NCBI GenBank assembly: GCA_029983435.1
Contig: JASBZN010000045.1
Span: 1-7,960 of the forward strand
DNA length: 7,960 nucleotides
Direction of reading: 5' to 3'
Source: Urinicoccus sp.
Lineage (GTDB): Bacteria > Bacillota > Clostridia > Tissierellales > Peptoniphilaceae
The notes under the pieces: model-generated
Seen by the model: the letters and a program-made list of their open reading frames with translations, nothing else
What the model was told of the DNA's origin: nothing
Databases searched by the model: none
Made by a program: the position numbers and the translations under genes
Part shown: one piece after another, positions 1 through 5,760 of the stretch
Position numbering within the stretch: position 1 is the stretch's first letter
How the letters are laid out: every line of letters starts with the position of its first letter

Positions 1-495
1 CAGGGTAACCTTGGGGTAGTCATGATCTTTGGCATAGGCAAAGGCCCTTTCAATAAGGCGGCGAGATCCATTATAAGTAATGACCTTTAGGCTGTGGGCT
101 TCATTTTCAGAAATAATTTCCTCGATACCTTGGTAAAGGTCCTCTGTATTTTCTCGAAAGATAATAAGGTCGATGGCCCGGTTGGGATCTTTTCTGGGAC
201 CTAGCTCCTTAATGGGGCGGAGGTTGGTATAGAGGTCATATTTTTTTCTGAGTTGGACATTTAAGGAGCGAAAACCATGGCCAATGGGAGTGGTCATGGG
301 GCCTTTAATGCCCACCTTGTTTTTTTCCAAGCTCTTAAAGAGGCTAGGAGATAAAAAAACTCCGTGTTTTTTATATTCTTCCTTGCCAGCCTCTTGGATA
401 TCAAAGGAAAGAGGGATTTGCAAATCCTTAAAAAGACGAATGAGAAGTTTAGCAAGTTCTCTGCCGACGCCATCACCAGGAATTAAAGTAATCAT
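1..495 (-). CDS. icd: Isocitrate dehydrogenase (NAD(P)+), N-terminal 165 residues; gene continues beyond window
   Basis: It would oxidatively decarboxylate isocitrate to 2-oxoglutarate in the cytoplasm, taking the product of the aconitase encoded just upstream. The translation opens with the family's IPGDGVG motif (residues 5-11). It then shows KGPMTTPIGHGFRSLNV (64-80), where Ser77 and Asn79 match the substrate-binding S-x-N of isocitrate dehydrogenases. LRKKYDLYTNLRP follows (82-94, Arg83 and Arg93), then FRENTEDLYQGIE (113-125, Arg114 and Tyr121). Isopropylmalate dehydrogenases of the same superfamily have a different segment where TTP-G-G-x-x-S-x-N stands, so isocitrate dehydrogenase is preferred; the aconitase partner agrees. 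Family members are usually about 330-420 residues, so roughly the first half is present. The reading frame is open to base 1. The residues that set NAD versus NADP preference lie outside the window. The ATG has a GGAGGT site (501-506) inside the last codons of the aconitase gene, and one base separates the two genes. Confidence 0.9.
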   Translation of the reverse strand, partial: MITLIPGDGVGRELAKLLIRLFKDLQIPLSFDIQEAGKEEYKKHGVFLSPSLFKSLEKNKVGIKGPMTTPIGHGFRSLNVQLRKKYDLYTNLRPIKELGPRKDPNRAIDLIIFRENTEDLYQGIEEIISENEAHSLKVITYNGSRRLIERAFAYAKDHDYPKVTL

Positions 496-496
496 T

Positions 497-2407
497 TTAT
501 ACCTCCAAAGTTTTTGAGTAGTTTAAGTTTCCTCCAGCTAGCAAAATCGCTTTTTCTCGAGAAGAACCTGAAAAGTTTACAGAAAAGGACAGGTCTTTGG
601 TCTTGTTGACAATGACAAGTTCCCCTTTTTCCAAGCCTTCTGGAATCTGATCCAAGAAGAGGGTATCCCCTTCATCAGCTAAAAGATAAGATGCAGGATC
701 GGAAAAGGTCAAGGGGAGAATACCGGAATTAATTAAATTGGACCGGTGGATTCTGGCGAAGCTCTTGGCTACAACAGCTTTGACTTCAAGGTAGAGAGGA
801 ACCAGTGCAGCGTGCTCCCGGGAAGATCCTTGACCATAGTTTTCTCCCGCTAGGATAATTCCCCCGCCTTCTCTTTTTGCGCGGTCATAGAAGTCATCTA
901 CCAAGGTAGAAAAAGAGTAGCGAGCCAGGTGGGGAACATTAGACCGGTAGGGTAGAAGACCAGCATGGCTAGGCACAATATCATCTGTAGTCACATTGTC
1001 CTTAACCTTTAACAGGACTTTTTTACAAAAACTTTCTTCCAGAGCCTTGTTTAGGGGGAAGGGTTTAATGTTTGGACCCATTACAAGGTCTTTACGACCA
1101 TTTTCCTTTGGGAAAATAAAGTAATCATCCACATGGTCAAAGGAGTCCACAGGTTCAACTTCGATATCTTCAGGAACTTTTAGGTAGCCTGCCAAGGCAG
1201 AGCTAGCTGCCGTTTCAGGACTTACAAGGTAAATTTCTGCATCCTTGGTACCAGAGCGACCCTTGAAATTTCGGTTAAAGGTCCGTAAGCTGATCCCCTT
1301 GGACTTAGGTGCTTGTCCCATGCCAATGCAAGGGCCACAAGCGGATTCTAAAATACGAGCACCAGAAGAAATCATGGTGGCTAGGGCTCCGTTTTCTGCC
1401 AGCATCTTTAAAACATTGGCAGACCCTGGGCTAATCACTAGGGAAACATCTGGATGGACTCGGTGGCCCTTTAAAATTTTTGCCACAGCCATAAGATCGG
1501 CGTAAGAAGAGTTGGTACAAGACCCAATAGCTACTTGGTCAATGGGAAGGTGGGTAATTTCTTTTACAGGAACTACGGCATCTGGACTGTGGGGCTTAGC
1601 AACCATGGGTTCAATGGTAGAAAGGTCCAGGTCTAGACGTTGGTCATAGACAGCGTCAGGATCTGCAGATAATTCCTTAAAATCTTCTTCCCGATGGTGT
1701 GCTCGTAAAAAGTCTCGAGTAACATGGTCAGAAGGGAAGATGGAAGTAGTAGCGCCCAGTTCAGCTCCCATATTACAGATGGTAGCCCGGTCTGGTACAG
1801 AGAGAGTTTCTACCCCAGGGCCAGTATATTCCATAATATAGCCTACGCCGCCTTTAACAGAGAGCTTTTGTAAAATAGTCAGGATAACGTCCTTGGCGTT
1901 GCAATTTTTCTTTAGGCTGCCAGTTAGGTAAATTTGGTAGACCTTAGGTAAAGTTAAGAAGTAAAAACCCTTGGCCATGCCAATGGCTACATCTAAGCCG
2001 CCGGCTCCAATGGTCAAAGCTCCTAAACCTCCAGCAGTAGGGGTGTGGGAGTCAGACCCAATTAGGGTGGTGCCAGGTTTACCAAAGCGTTCCAGGTGAA
2101 CTTGGTGGCAGATTCCACCACCAGGCTTGGAGAAAATCAAGCCATACTTTTCAGCTGCCGATTGGATAAAGGCGTGGTCGTCGGCATTTTCAAAACCAGC
2201 TTGGAGGATGTTGTGATCAATATAGGCAACAGAAAGGTCCGTAGCCAGATGGTCCACATCGAGAGCTTCCAACTGGAGATAAACCATGGTCCCTGTAGAG
2301 TCTTGAGTTAGGGTTTGGTTGATTTTTAAACAAAGCTCACTGCCAGGTTTTAAGTCTCCCTTTAAGAGATGGGAGTCAATGATTTTATAGGCTAATGTTT
2401 TAGGCAT
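497..2407 (-). CDS. acn: Aconitate hydratase (monomeric, Aquifex-type, 636 aa)
   Basis: Aconitase isomerises citrate to isocitrate through cis-aconitate using a [4Fe-4S] cluster. The N-terminal catalytic part shows LTQDSTG (33-39), a DH pair (64-65) and GSDSHTPTAGGLG (117-129). The three cluster cysteines are Cys297 in GSCTNSS and Cys357 and Cys360 in ACGPCIGMG. The C-terminal swivel domain is fused in the same chain, with GENYGQGSSREHAA (521-534) and SFARIHRSNLINSGILPL (549-566). The fusion and the length fit the short Aquifex-type aconitase family (about 640 residues) rather than the roughly 890-residue AcnA or AcnB types. Isopropylmalate isomerase is excluded because its swivel domain is normally a separate small subunit. 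The ATG at 2407 has AAGGAGG six bases upstream (2414-2420). The gene is first in an operon with icd and has its own promoter. No key residue appears to be missing. Confidence 0.95.
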   Translation of the reverse strand: MPKTLAYKIIDSHLLKGDLKPGSELCLKINQTLTQDSTGTMVYLQLEALDVDHLATDLSVAYIDHNILQAGFENADDHAFIQSAAEKYGLIFSKPGGGICHQVHLERFGKPGTTLIGSDSHTPTAGGLGALTIGAGGLDVAIGMAKGFYFLTLPKVYQIYLTGSLKKNCNAKDVILTILQKLSVKGGVGYIMEYTGPGVETLSVPDRATICNMGAELGATTSIFPSDHVTRDFLRAHHREEDFKELSADPDAVYDQRLDLDLSTIEPMVAKPHSPDAVVPVKEITHLPIDQVAIGSCTNSSYADLMAVAKILKGHRVHPDVSLVISPGSANVLKMLAENGALATMISSGARILESACGPCIGMGQAPKSKGISLRTFNRNFKGRSGTKDAEIYLVSPETAASSALAGYLKVPEDIEVEPVDSFDHVDDYFIFPKENGRKDLVMGPNIKPFPLNKALEESFCKKVLLKVKDNVTTDDIVPSHAGLLPYRSNVPHLARYSFSTLVDDFYDRAKREGGGIILAGENYGQGSSREHAALVPLYLEVKAVVAKSFARIHRSNLINSGILPLTFSDPASYLLADEGDTLFLDQIPEGLEKGELVIVNKTKDLSFSVNFSGSSREKAILLAGGNLNYSKTLEV

Positions 2408-2455
2408 GAAAGTCCTCCTTTATTGCTTTAAAATAAAAAATAAATAATAAGGTCT

Positions 2456-2484
2456 ATTCTATCTGAAAAGCCATGATTTTTCAA
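2456..2484 (-). promoter_or_regulatory. Sigma-A-type promoter of the acn-icd operon
   Basis: Read on the minus strand, TTGAAA (2484-2479) is followed after exactly 17 bases by TAGAAT (2461-2456). Each hexamer departs from consensus at only one or two positions. Transcription would begin near 2449, giving a leader of about 40 bases before the aconitase ATG at 2407. The promoter lies downstream of the terminator of the preceding operon, so acn-icd should be an independent unit. Confidence 0.75.
2464..2483. promoter_or_regulatory. Imperfect palindrome within the acn promoter, candidate operator
   Basis: The arms TGAAAA (2464-2469) and TTTTCA (2478-2483) are perfect inverted repeats, and the central CATG is also symmetric. 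Overall 16 of 20 positions are palindromic. The element fills most of the spacer between -35 and -10 and overlaps the -35 hexamer, a position where a bound dimeric regulator would block RNA polymerase. It does not match the 14-bp cre consensus or the ATAA-N7-TTAT CcpC box well, so the regulator is unknown. AT-rich arms can arise by chance, so this is a candidate only. Confidence 0.4.
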
Positions 2485-2527
2485 TGGACTACTAGGGGCA
2501 AAACGACCTATTTTTTTACGGATATAC

Positions 2528-2559
2528 AAAAAAGAGCCCGCCCCTTGGGGCAGGCTCTT
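2528..2559 (-). terminator. Intrinsic terminator after the surface-protein operon
   Basis: A 13-bp stem with one internal C-A mismatch pairs 2532-2544 with 2547-2559 around a two-base loop, and it contains a GC-rich core (GCCCC/GGGGC). On the minus strand it runs straight into six T residues. It begins nine bases after the stop codon of the stalk-domain gene and separates that operon from acn-icd. In the plus direction no T-run follows, so it should act in one direction only. Confidence 0.93.
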
Positions 2560-2567
2560 GAATTTAT

Positions 2568-3530
2568 TTACTTGTTCAAAATTTGATCCATTAAATTTTT
2601 AATGGTCTTGTCTTGGAAGAGTTGGTCATCTTTTGTTTGAAGGAAATTTTCCACATCTTTGTTGGTTTTTACGGGTTCATTTTTAATGATGGCGGTCATT
2701 TGATCGACAATTTGTCGCATGGCAACAGAATAGTCTGTTAATTTACTGGTTAGACCAGCGGCAGTAAGAGAGTCATCTGTTAAAAAGGCTGTTTTATAAT
2801 CTTCTACAATTCCAGGAAGAGCAGCAGAAACTTTTTTAAAGAGGTCGTGGCTTTCTTTAAATTTATCTGGAGTTGGAAGTTGATCAATTTCTTTAGCCGT
2901 AGCTACAGCGTCTGCTCCCACTTCTGCCATTTTTTGAGCCAGTTGAATTTTTGAATATTGATTAAAATCTTTAAAGGCCAAGTTCCGCAAGGCGTCAAAT
3001 TCTTCTACAAGTTTTTGTTGCTTTAAGTCAAAAGTCTTGACGTAAGCCACTTCCTCAGGGCTTAAGTGAGATAGGTTGACACCAGTTAAAAAGGATTTAG
3101 CAGTTTTTGCTTCTTGATCTTTTAAGATAACCCGGTAGTTTTCTTGATCCCAAGTAACTTGAACACCTAAATTTTCTGCTACAAAACGTAGAGGAACAAA
3201 AGTCCTTTCTTGACTTGCATAGGGGGCAATGTCCATAGTCATTTCTTTCTTGCCTGATTTTAAGGTCTTTTTCCCCAGCCAAAGGGTGAGTTTATCTTGT
3301 CCCTTGGAAATATCTACAGATTGGTCTTCTTGCTTCCAATCAACCGTATAGCCTAAGGCTTCAGAAACAAAACGTAGAGGAACAAAAGTCCTTTCGGCTT
3401 TTACTTGGGGGTCTACATCGGTTTTAATTTCTTTTCCATTTAATTCGATTTTGATTTTAGGGCTTGCATAAACTCCTTGGCTTAGAAGCAGGCAGGTAGC
3501 TAAAGCAAGGCTTCCCAATTTTTTATTCAT
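2568..3530 (-). CDS. Secreted protein with two copper-amine-oxidase-N (stalk) repeats and an unrecognised helical C-terminal domain
   Basis: The N-terminus (residues 1-22, MNKK then a hydrophobic run ending VYA) is a signal peptide, probably cut after Ala22. No lipobox, LPxTG or C-terminal membrane anchor is seen, so the product is secreted or held by non-covalent contacts. Two repeats of the copper amine oxidase N-terminal-like (PF07833-type) domain follow, at about 26-76 and 88-138. Each carries ERTFVPLRFV (46-55 and 108-117), then a G-x-x-V-x-W core and a final strand (SVDIS, YRVILK). In this family the repeats are a cell-surface structural module and do not imply amine oxidase activity. 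Residues 150-320 are Lys/Glu/Asp/Gln/Ala-rich and predicted by eye to be helical; I do not recognise that domain. The gene starts 14 bases after the upstream lipoprotein gene, with a GGAGAG site in the gap (3535-3540), so the two are co-transcribed. Confidence 0.88.
   Translation of the reverse strand: MNKKLGSLALATCLLLSQGVYASPKIKIELNGKEIKTDVDPQVKAERTFVPLRFVSEALGYTVDWKQEDQSVDISKGQDKLTLWLGKKTLKSGKKEMTMDIAPYASQERTFVPLRFVAENLGVQVTWDQENYRVILKDQEAKTAKSFLTGVNLSHLSPEEVAYVKTFDLKQQKLVEEFDALRNLAFKDFNQYSKIQLAQKMAEVGADAVATAKEIDQLPTPDKFKESHDLFKKVSAALPGIVEDYKTAFLTDDSLTAAGLTSKLTDYSVAMRQIVDQMTAIIKNEPVKTNKDVENFLQTKDDQLFQDKTIKNLMDQILNK
3181..3395 (-). repeat. Exact 29-bp direct repeat within the stalk-domain gene (3181-3209 and 3367-3395)
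   Basis: The two copies are identical at all 29 bases and begin 186 bases (62 codons) apart. They encode the shared ERTFVPLRFV segment of the two stalk repeats. Flanking DNA in the two repeats has diverged, so identity at every synonymous position here exceeds what protein constraint alone requires. Recent duplication or gene conversion between the repeats would explain it. Confidence 0.9.
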
Positions 3531-3544
3531 TTTTCTCTCCTTGG

Positions 3545-4216
3545 TTAATTGTTATTTTCTGTTTTTTTAGAGGTCGTTTCCTTGGATTTAGTAGTCGTAT
3601 CTAGGTTGTCTGTGTCTTTTTTATCCTTGGTGGAAGAACTTGTTTCTTTGCTTTTAGAAGAAGTTTTTTTACTAGAGGTATCTTCTTTGTCTTGGGTCGT
3701 ATCCTCTGTTTTTTCCTTTTCTTTTTTACGCGTTACAGGAGTTTCGGAAGTTTCTTCCTTTGCATAGGTTTTTTCCACATAATCCAAGATGGTGTCATTT
3801 TTTGTCGCAACTTCAATGACAGCATCTTTTTCAGTGGGAACGACATTACCTTCTTCATCATCCCTGTAAAAGATGAGATATTCTTTATTGGTAGACAAGT
3901 TTTTGGGTTCAGGGAATTCGATGTTGGACAAATTTCCCTTGTAGTTATCCAAAATCGTCAGTTCTGTTTGTCCGTCACCAAGTTGGGTTAATTTTACCCG
4001 GCTGATGTAGTCGGATTGTGTCATTAGTTTACGGACTTCTTCCCGAGTGGTTCCTTGGTCATCTTCCTTATCTTCGTTTAAGATGGGGGAAGATTCTTCC
4101 AATTTTGGACTGGTGTCAAGGGGCTGTTGCGCTTTTTCGTTCTGAGCCTTGTCTTGTCCACAAGCAGTTAAAATTAAAGCAAGGGATAAACTACTAATGG
4201 CTAGGGCTTTTTTCAT
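3545..4216 (-). CDS. Surface lipoprotein with a Thr/Ser/Lys/Glu-rich low-complexity tail, function unknown
   Basis: The first 18 residues form a lipoprotein signal peptide (MKK, a hydrophobic core, then lipobox LTAC). Cys19 would be lipidated, anchoring the mature protein on the outer face of the membrane. Residues 20-58 are an acidic, polar linker. Residues about 60-150 look like a small folded, mostly beta domain (VRKLMTQSDYISRVKL, TELTILDNYKG, KEYLIFYRDDEEG). The pattern resembles an OB-like domain found in other Bacillota lipoproteins, but this is an impression and not a family assignment. Residues about 154-223 are almost only T, S, K, E and D and are likely disordered, perhaps spanning the cell wall. 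The ATG has GGAGG six bases upstream (4223-4227). It is the first gene of an operon with the stalk-domain protein and is divergent from glmM. Confidence 0.8.
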   Translation of the reverse strand: MKKALAISSLSLALILTACGQDKAQNEKAQQPLDTSPKLEESSPILNEDKEDDQGTTREEVRKLMTQSDYISRVKLTQLGDGQTELTILDNYKGNLSNIEFPEPKNLSTNKEYLIFYRDDEEGNVVPTEKDAVIEVATKNDTILDYVEKTYAKEETSETPVTRKKEKEKTEDTTQDKEDTSSKKTSSKSKETSSSTKDKKDTDNLDTTTKSKETTSKKTENNN

Positions 4217-4254
4217 ACTTTTCCTCCATTAATTTCTATCATTATGTTTCTTTC

Positions 4255-4283
4255 ATTATAACATACTAAAAGAACAAAAGAAA
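4255..4283 (-). promoter_or_regulatory. Extended -10 promoter of the lipoprotein/stalk operon
   Basis: On the minus strand a perfect TATAAT (4260-4255) is preceded by TG one base upstream, making an extended -10. Only a weak -35 (TTTCTT, 4283-4278, 17-base spacer) is present, which extended -10 promoters tolerate. An A/T-tract (4281-4290) lies just upstream. Initiation near 4248 would leave a leader of about 30 bases. Confidence 0.7.
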
Positions 4284-4339
4284 AAATTTTGAGGAATTTA
4301 TTTCTCAAGAGAGGTGAAAGGAAGAATCTTTTGAATGAT

Positions 4340-4367
4340 GTTACACTGGGCAAAATTATGCTATAAT
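4340..4367 (+). promoter_or_regulatory. Extended -10 promoter of glmM-degV
   Basis: A perfect TATAAT (4362-4367) is preceded by TGC, giving an extended -10. The best -35 is GTTACA (4340-4345) with a 16-base spacer, matching consensus at four of six positions. Transcription would start near 4374, about 46 bases before the TTG start codon. The promoter is divergent from that of the lipoprotein gene, and the two -10 boxes are about 100 bases apart. Confidence 0.7.
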
Positions 4368-4379
4368 AAAGTTCAAGAG

Positions 4380-4395
4380 AGGTTCAGAAGAACCT
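4380..4395 (+). other. Small hairpin in the glmM leader
   Basis: AGGTTC (4380-4385) pairs perfectly with GAACCT (4390-4395) around an AGAA loop. It would sit close to the 5' end of the mRNA and ends eight bases before the ribosome binding site. A 5'-terminal hairpin can protect mRNA from decay. No T-run follows, so it is not a terminator, and it is far too small to be a glmS-type ribozyme or riboswitch. Confidence 0.4.
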
Positions 4396-4403
4396 TATAG
4401 AGT

Positions 4404-4422
4404 AAAGGAGATTAGAAAATTG
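4404..4422 (+). promoter_or_regulatory. Ribosome binding site that sets the TTG start of glmM
   Basis: AAAGGAG (4404-4410) lies nine bases before TTG (4420-4422). No in-frame ATG exists between the site and the conserved FGTDGIRG motif, which in this family lies within a few residues of the N-terminus. The next methionine is residue 53, inside the first domain. TTG is therefore the only sensible start. Confidence 0.85.
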
Positions 4423-5760
4423 ACTGAATTATTTGGCACAGATGGGATCCGGGGCTTAGCAGGTGAAAATCTTACACCAGACTTGGCTCTTAAAATCGGC
4501 AAGGCAGCAGGTCTTGTTTTGGGACAGGGTCAAGGACGTTGTCTAATTGGAACAGATACAAGAGAATCGGCAAATATGTTGGAAACAGCCCTAGCTAGTG
4601 GGTTAATGTCCATGGGGATGGATGTGACCCTTGTGGGTGTGATTCCAACTCCAGGTATTGCCTATTTAACTCGAAAATTAAATTACACTTGTGGTGCTGT
4701 TATTTCGGCTAGCCACAACCCTTATGCTTATAATGGAATTAAGTTTTTTTCAAGTCAAGGATATAAATTACCGGACCAAGTAGAGGAAGAAATGGAAGAC
4801 TACCTTTTAAATAGGAAGGAATTTCCTAAAAAGGGAACAGACTTTGGTCGCTTTAGCATGGATGCTAGTTTGACCAAGCAATACACCAAATATCTTCAAT
4901 CTCTTTGTCCTAGGAAACTAAGTGGACTGAAAATAGCTTTAGACTGTGGAAATGGAGCCTTGTCAAAAATTGCCCCCTATGTATTAACTTCTTTGGGAGC
5001 CAATGTTTTTGCCCTAAACACCAGTCCCAACGGACAAAATATCAACTTGGACTGTGGATCCACCAATCCAACAGTTATTCAAAATCTAGTTCAATCGAAA
5101 AAAGCGGATATTGGCTTTTCTTTTGATGGAGATGCCGACCGGATTATTGCAGTAGATGAATTGGGACGGATTGTAGACGGAGACCACATCTTGGCTATTT
5201 GTGCCAACTATCTCCATGCCAATGACCGCCTGAATGGCGGTGTCGTTGGGACCCTGATGTCCAATTTAGGTTTAAAAAAATACCTAGAATCTATTGGAGT
5301 AGACTTTATTGAAAGCAAGGTTGGCGACCGTTACGTCTTGGAACAAATGTTAGAAAATTCCTATGTACTAGGTGGCGAACAGTCTGGTCACATTATCTTT
5401 ACTGACTACAATACAACAGGGGACGGCTTAGCTACAGGGCTACATTTAATTGAAGTGATGTTGGAAAGTAGAAAACCTCTATCTCATTTAAATGACTTAA
5501 TGACCACCTACCCCCAAGTATTATTAAATGCCCAAGTATTGGAAAGTCGGAAGAAGGCGTATTTAGAAGATGACTTTCTCCAAGAATCCATTCGGGCTTT
5601 GGAAAATAAATACCAAGACAAGGGGCGGATTGTCATTCGTCCCTCGGGAACAGAGCCTCTGATTCGGGTCATGATTGAAGGAACTGATTTAGAAGAAATG
5701 GAGGAAGACGCCAATGTTCTCGTGAGTTTAATTGAAAAACAACTGGGAGGTCAAGGATGA
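4420..5760 (+). CDS. glmM: Phosphoglucosamine mutase
   Basis: It converts glucosamine-6-phosphate to glucosamine-1-phosphate, the step before GlmU in making UDP-GlcNAc for peptidoglycan and other wall polymers. It belongs to the alpha-D-phosphohexomutase superfamily, and all four signature sites are visible. The phosphoserine loop is ISASHNP, with Ser98 the residue phosphorylated for activity. The magnesium loop is DGDADR (236-241). The sugar-recognition loop is GGEQSGH (318-324), and the phosphate-binding loop is RPSGTEP (407-413). The N-terminal FGTDGIRG (5-12) and the 446-residue length are typical of GlmM and separate it from the longer PgmB/ManB-type mutases. It starts with TTG. Its stop overlaps the degV start (ATGA), so the two are translationally coupled. 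In many Bacillota glmM follows cdaA and ybbR; here the neighbour upstream is a divergent lipoprotein operon. Confidence 0.97.
   Translation: MTELFGTDGIRGLAGENLTPDLALKIGKAAGLVLGQGQGRCLIGTDTRESANMLETALASGLMSMGMDVTLVGVIPTPGIAYLTRKLNYTCGAVISASHNPYAYNGIKFFSSQGYKLPDQVEEEMEDYLLNRKEFPKKGTDFGRFSMDASLTKQYTKYLQSLCPRKLSGLKIALDCGNGALSKIAPYVLTSLGANVFALNTSPNGQNINLDCGSTNPTVIQNLVQSKKADIGFSFDGDADRIIAVDELGRIVDGDHILAICANYLHANDRLNGGVVGTLMSNLGLKKYLESIGVDFIESKVGDRYVLEQMLENSYVLGGEQSGHIIFTDYNTTGDGLATGLHLIEVMLESRKPLSHLNDLMTTYPQVLLNAQVLESRKKAYLEDDFLQESIRALENKYQDKGRIVIRPSGTEPLIRVMIEGTDLEEMEEDANVLVSLIEKQLGGQG

Noticed and set aside
284..517. 77-codon open frame on the plus strand over icd and the end of acn
   Set aside because: It runs opposite to two well-supported genes, lacks a convincing ribosome binding site and has no recognisable protein features.
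2408..2455. CcpC-like or cre-like boxes in the A/T-rich acn leader
   Set aside because: The stretch is so A/T-rich that partial ATAA/TTAT matches are expected by chance, and none has the right spacing relative to the promoter.
2568..3530. Copper amine oxidase activity for the stalk-domain protein
   Set aside because: Only the N-terminal-like repeats are present. There is no catalytic domain with the topaquinone tyrosine motif, and these repeats are widely used as structural surface modules.
3549..3991. Open frames on the plus strand opposite the lipoprotein gene, with hydrophobic Phe/Leu/Val-rich translations
   Set aside because: They are the complement of the Lys/Glu/Thr-rich lipoprotein tail and domain. 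The apparent membrane character is a by-product of reading that codon content backwards.
4217..4419. Possible riboswitch or glmS-like ribozyme between the lipoprotein gene and glmM
   Set aside because: The glmM leader is only about 46 bases by promoter position, too short for either. Only a 6-bp hairpin is present, and the ribozyme belongs to glmS and not glmM.
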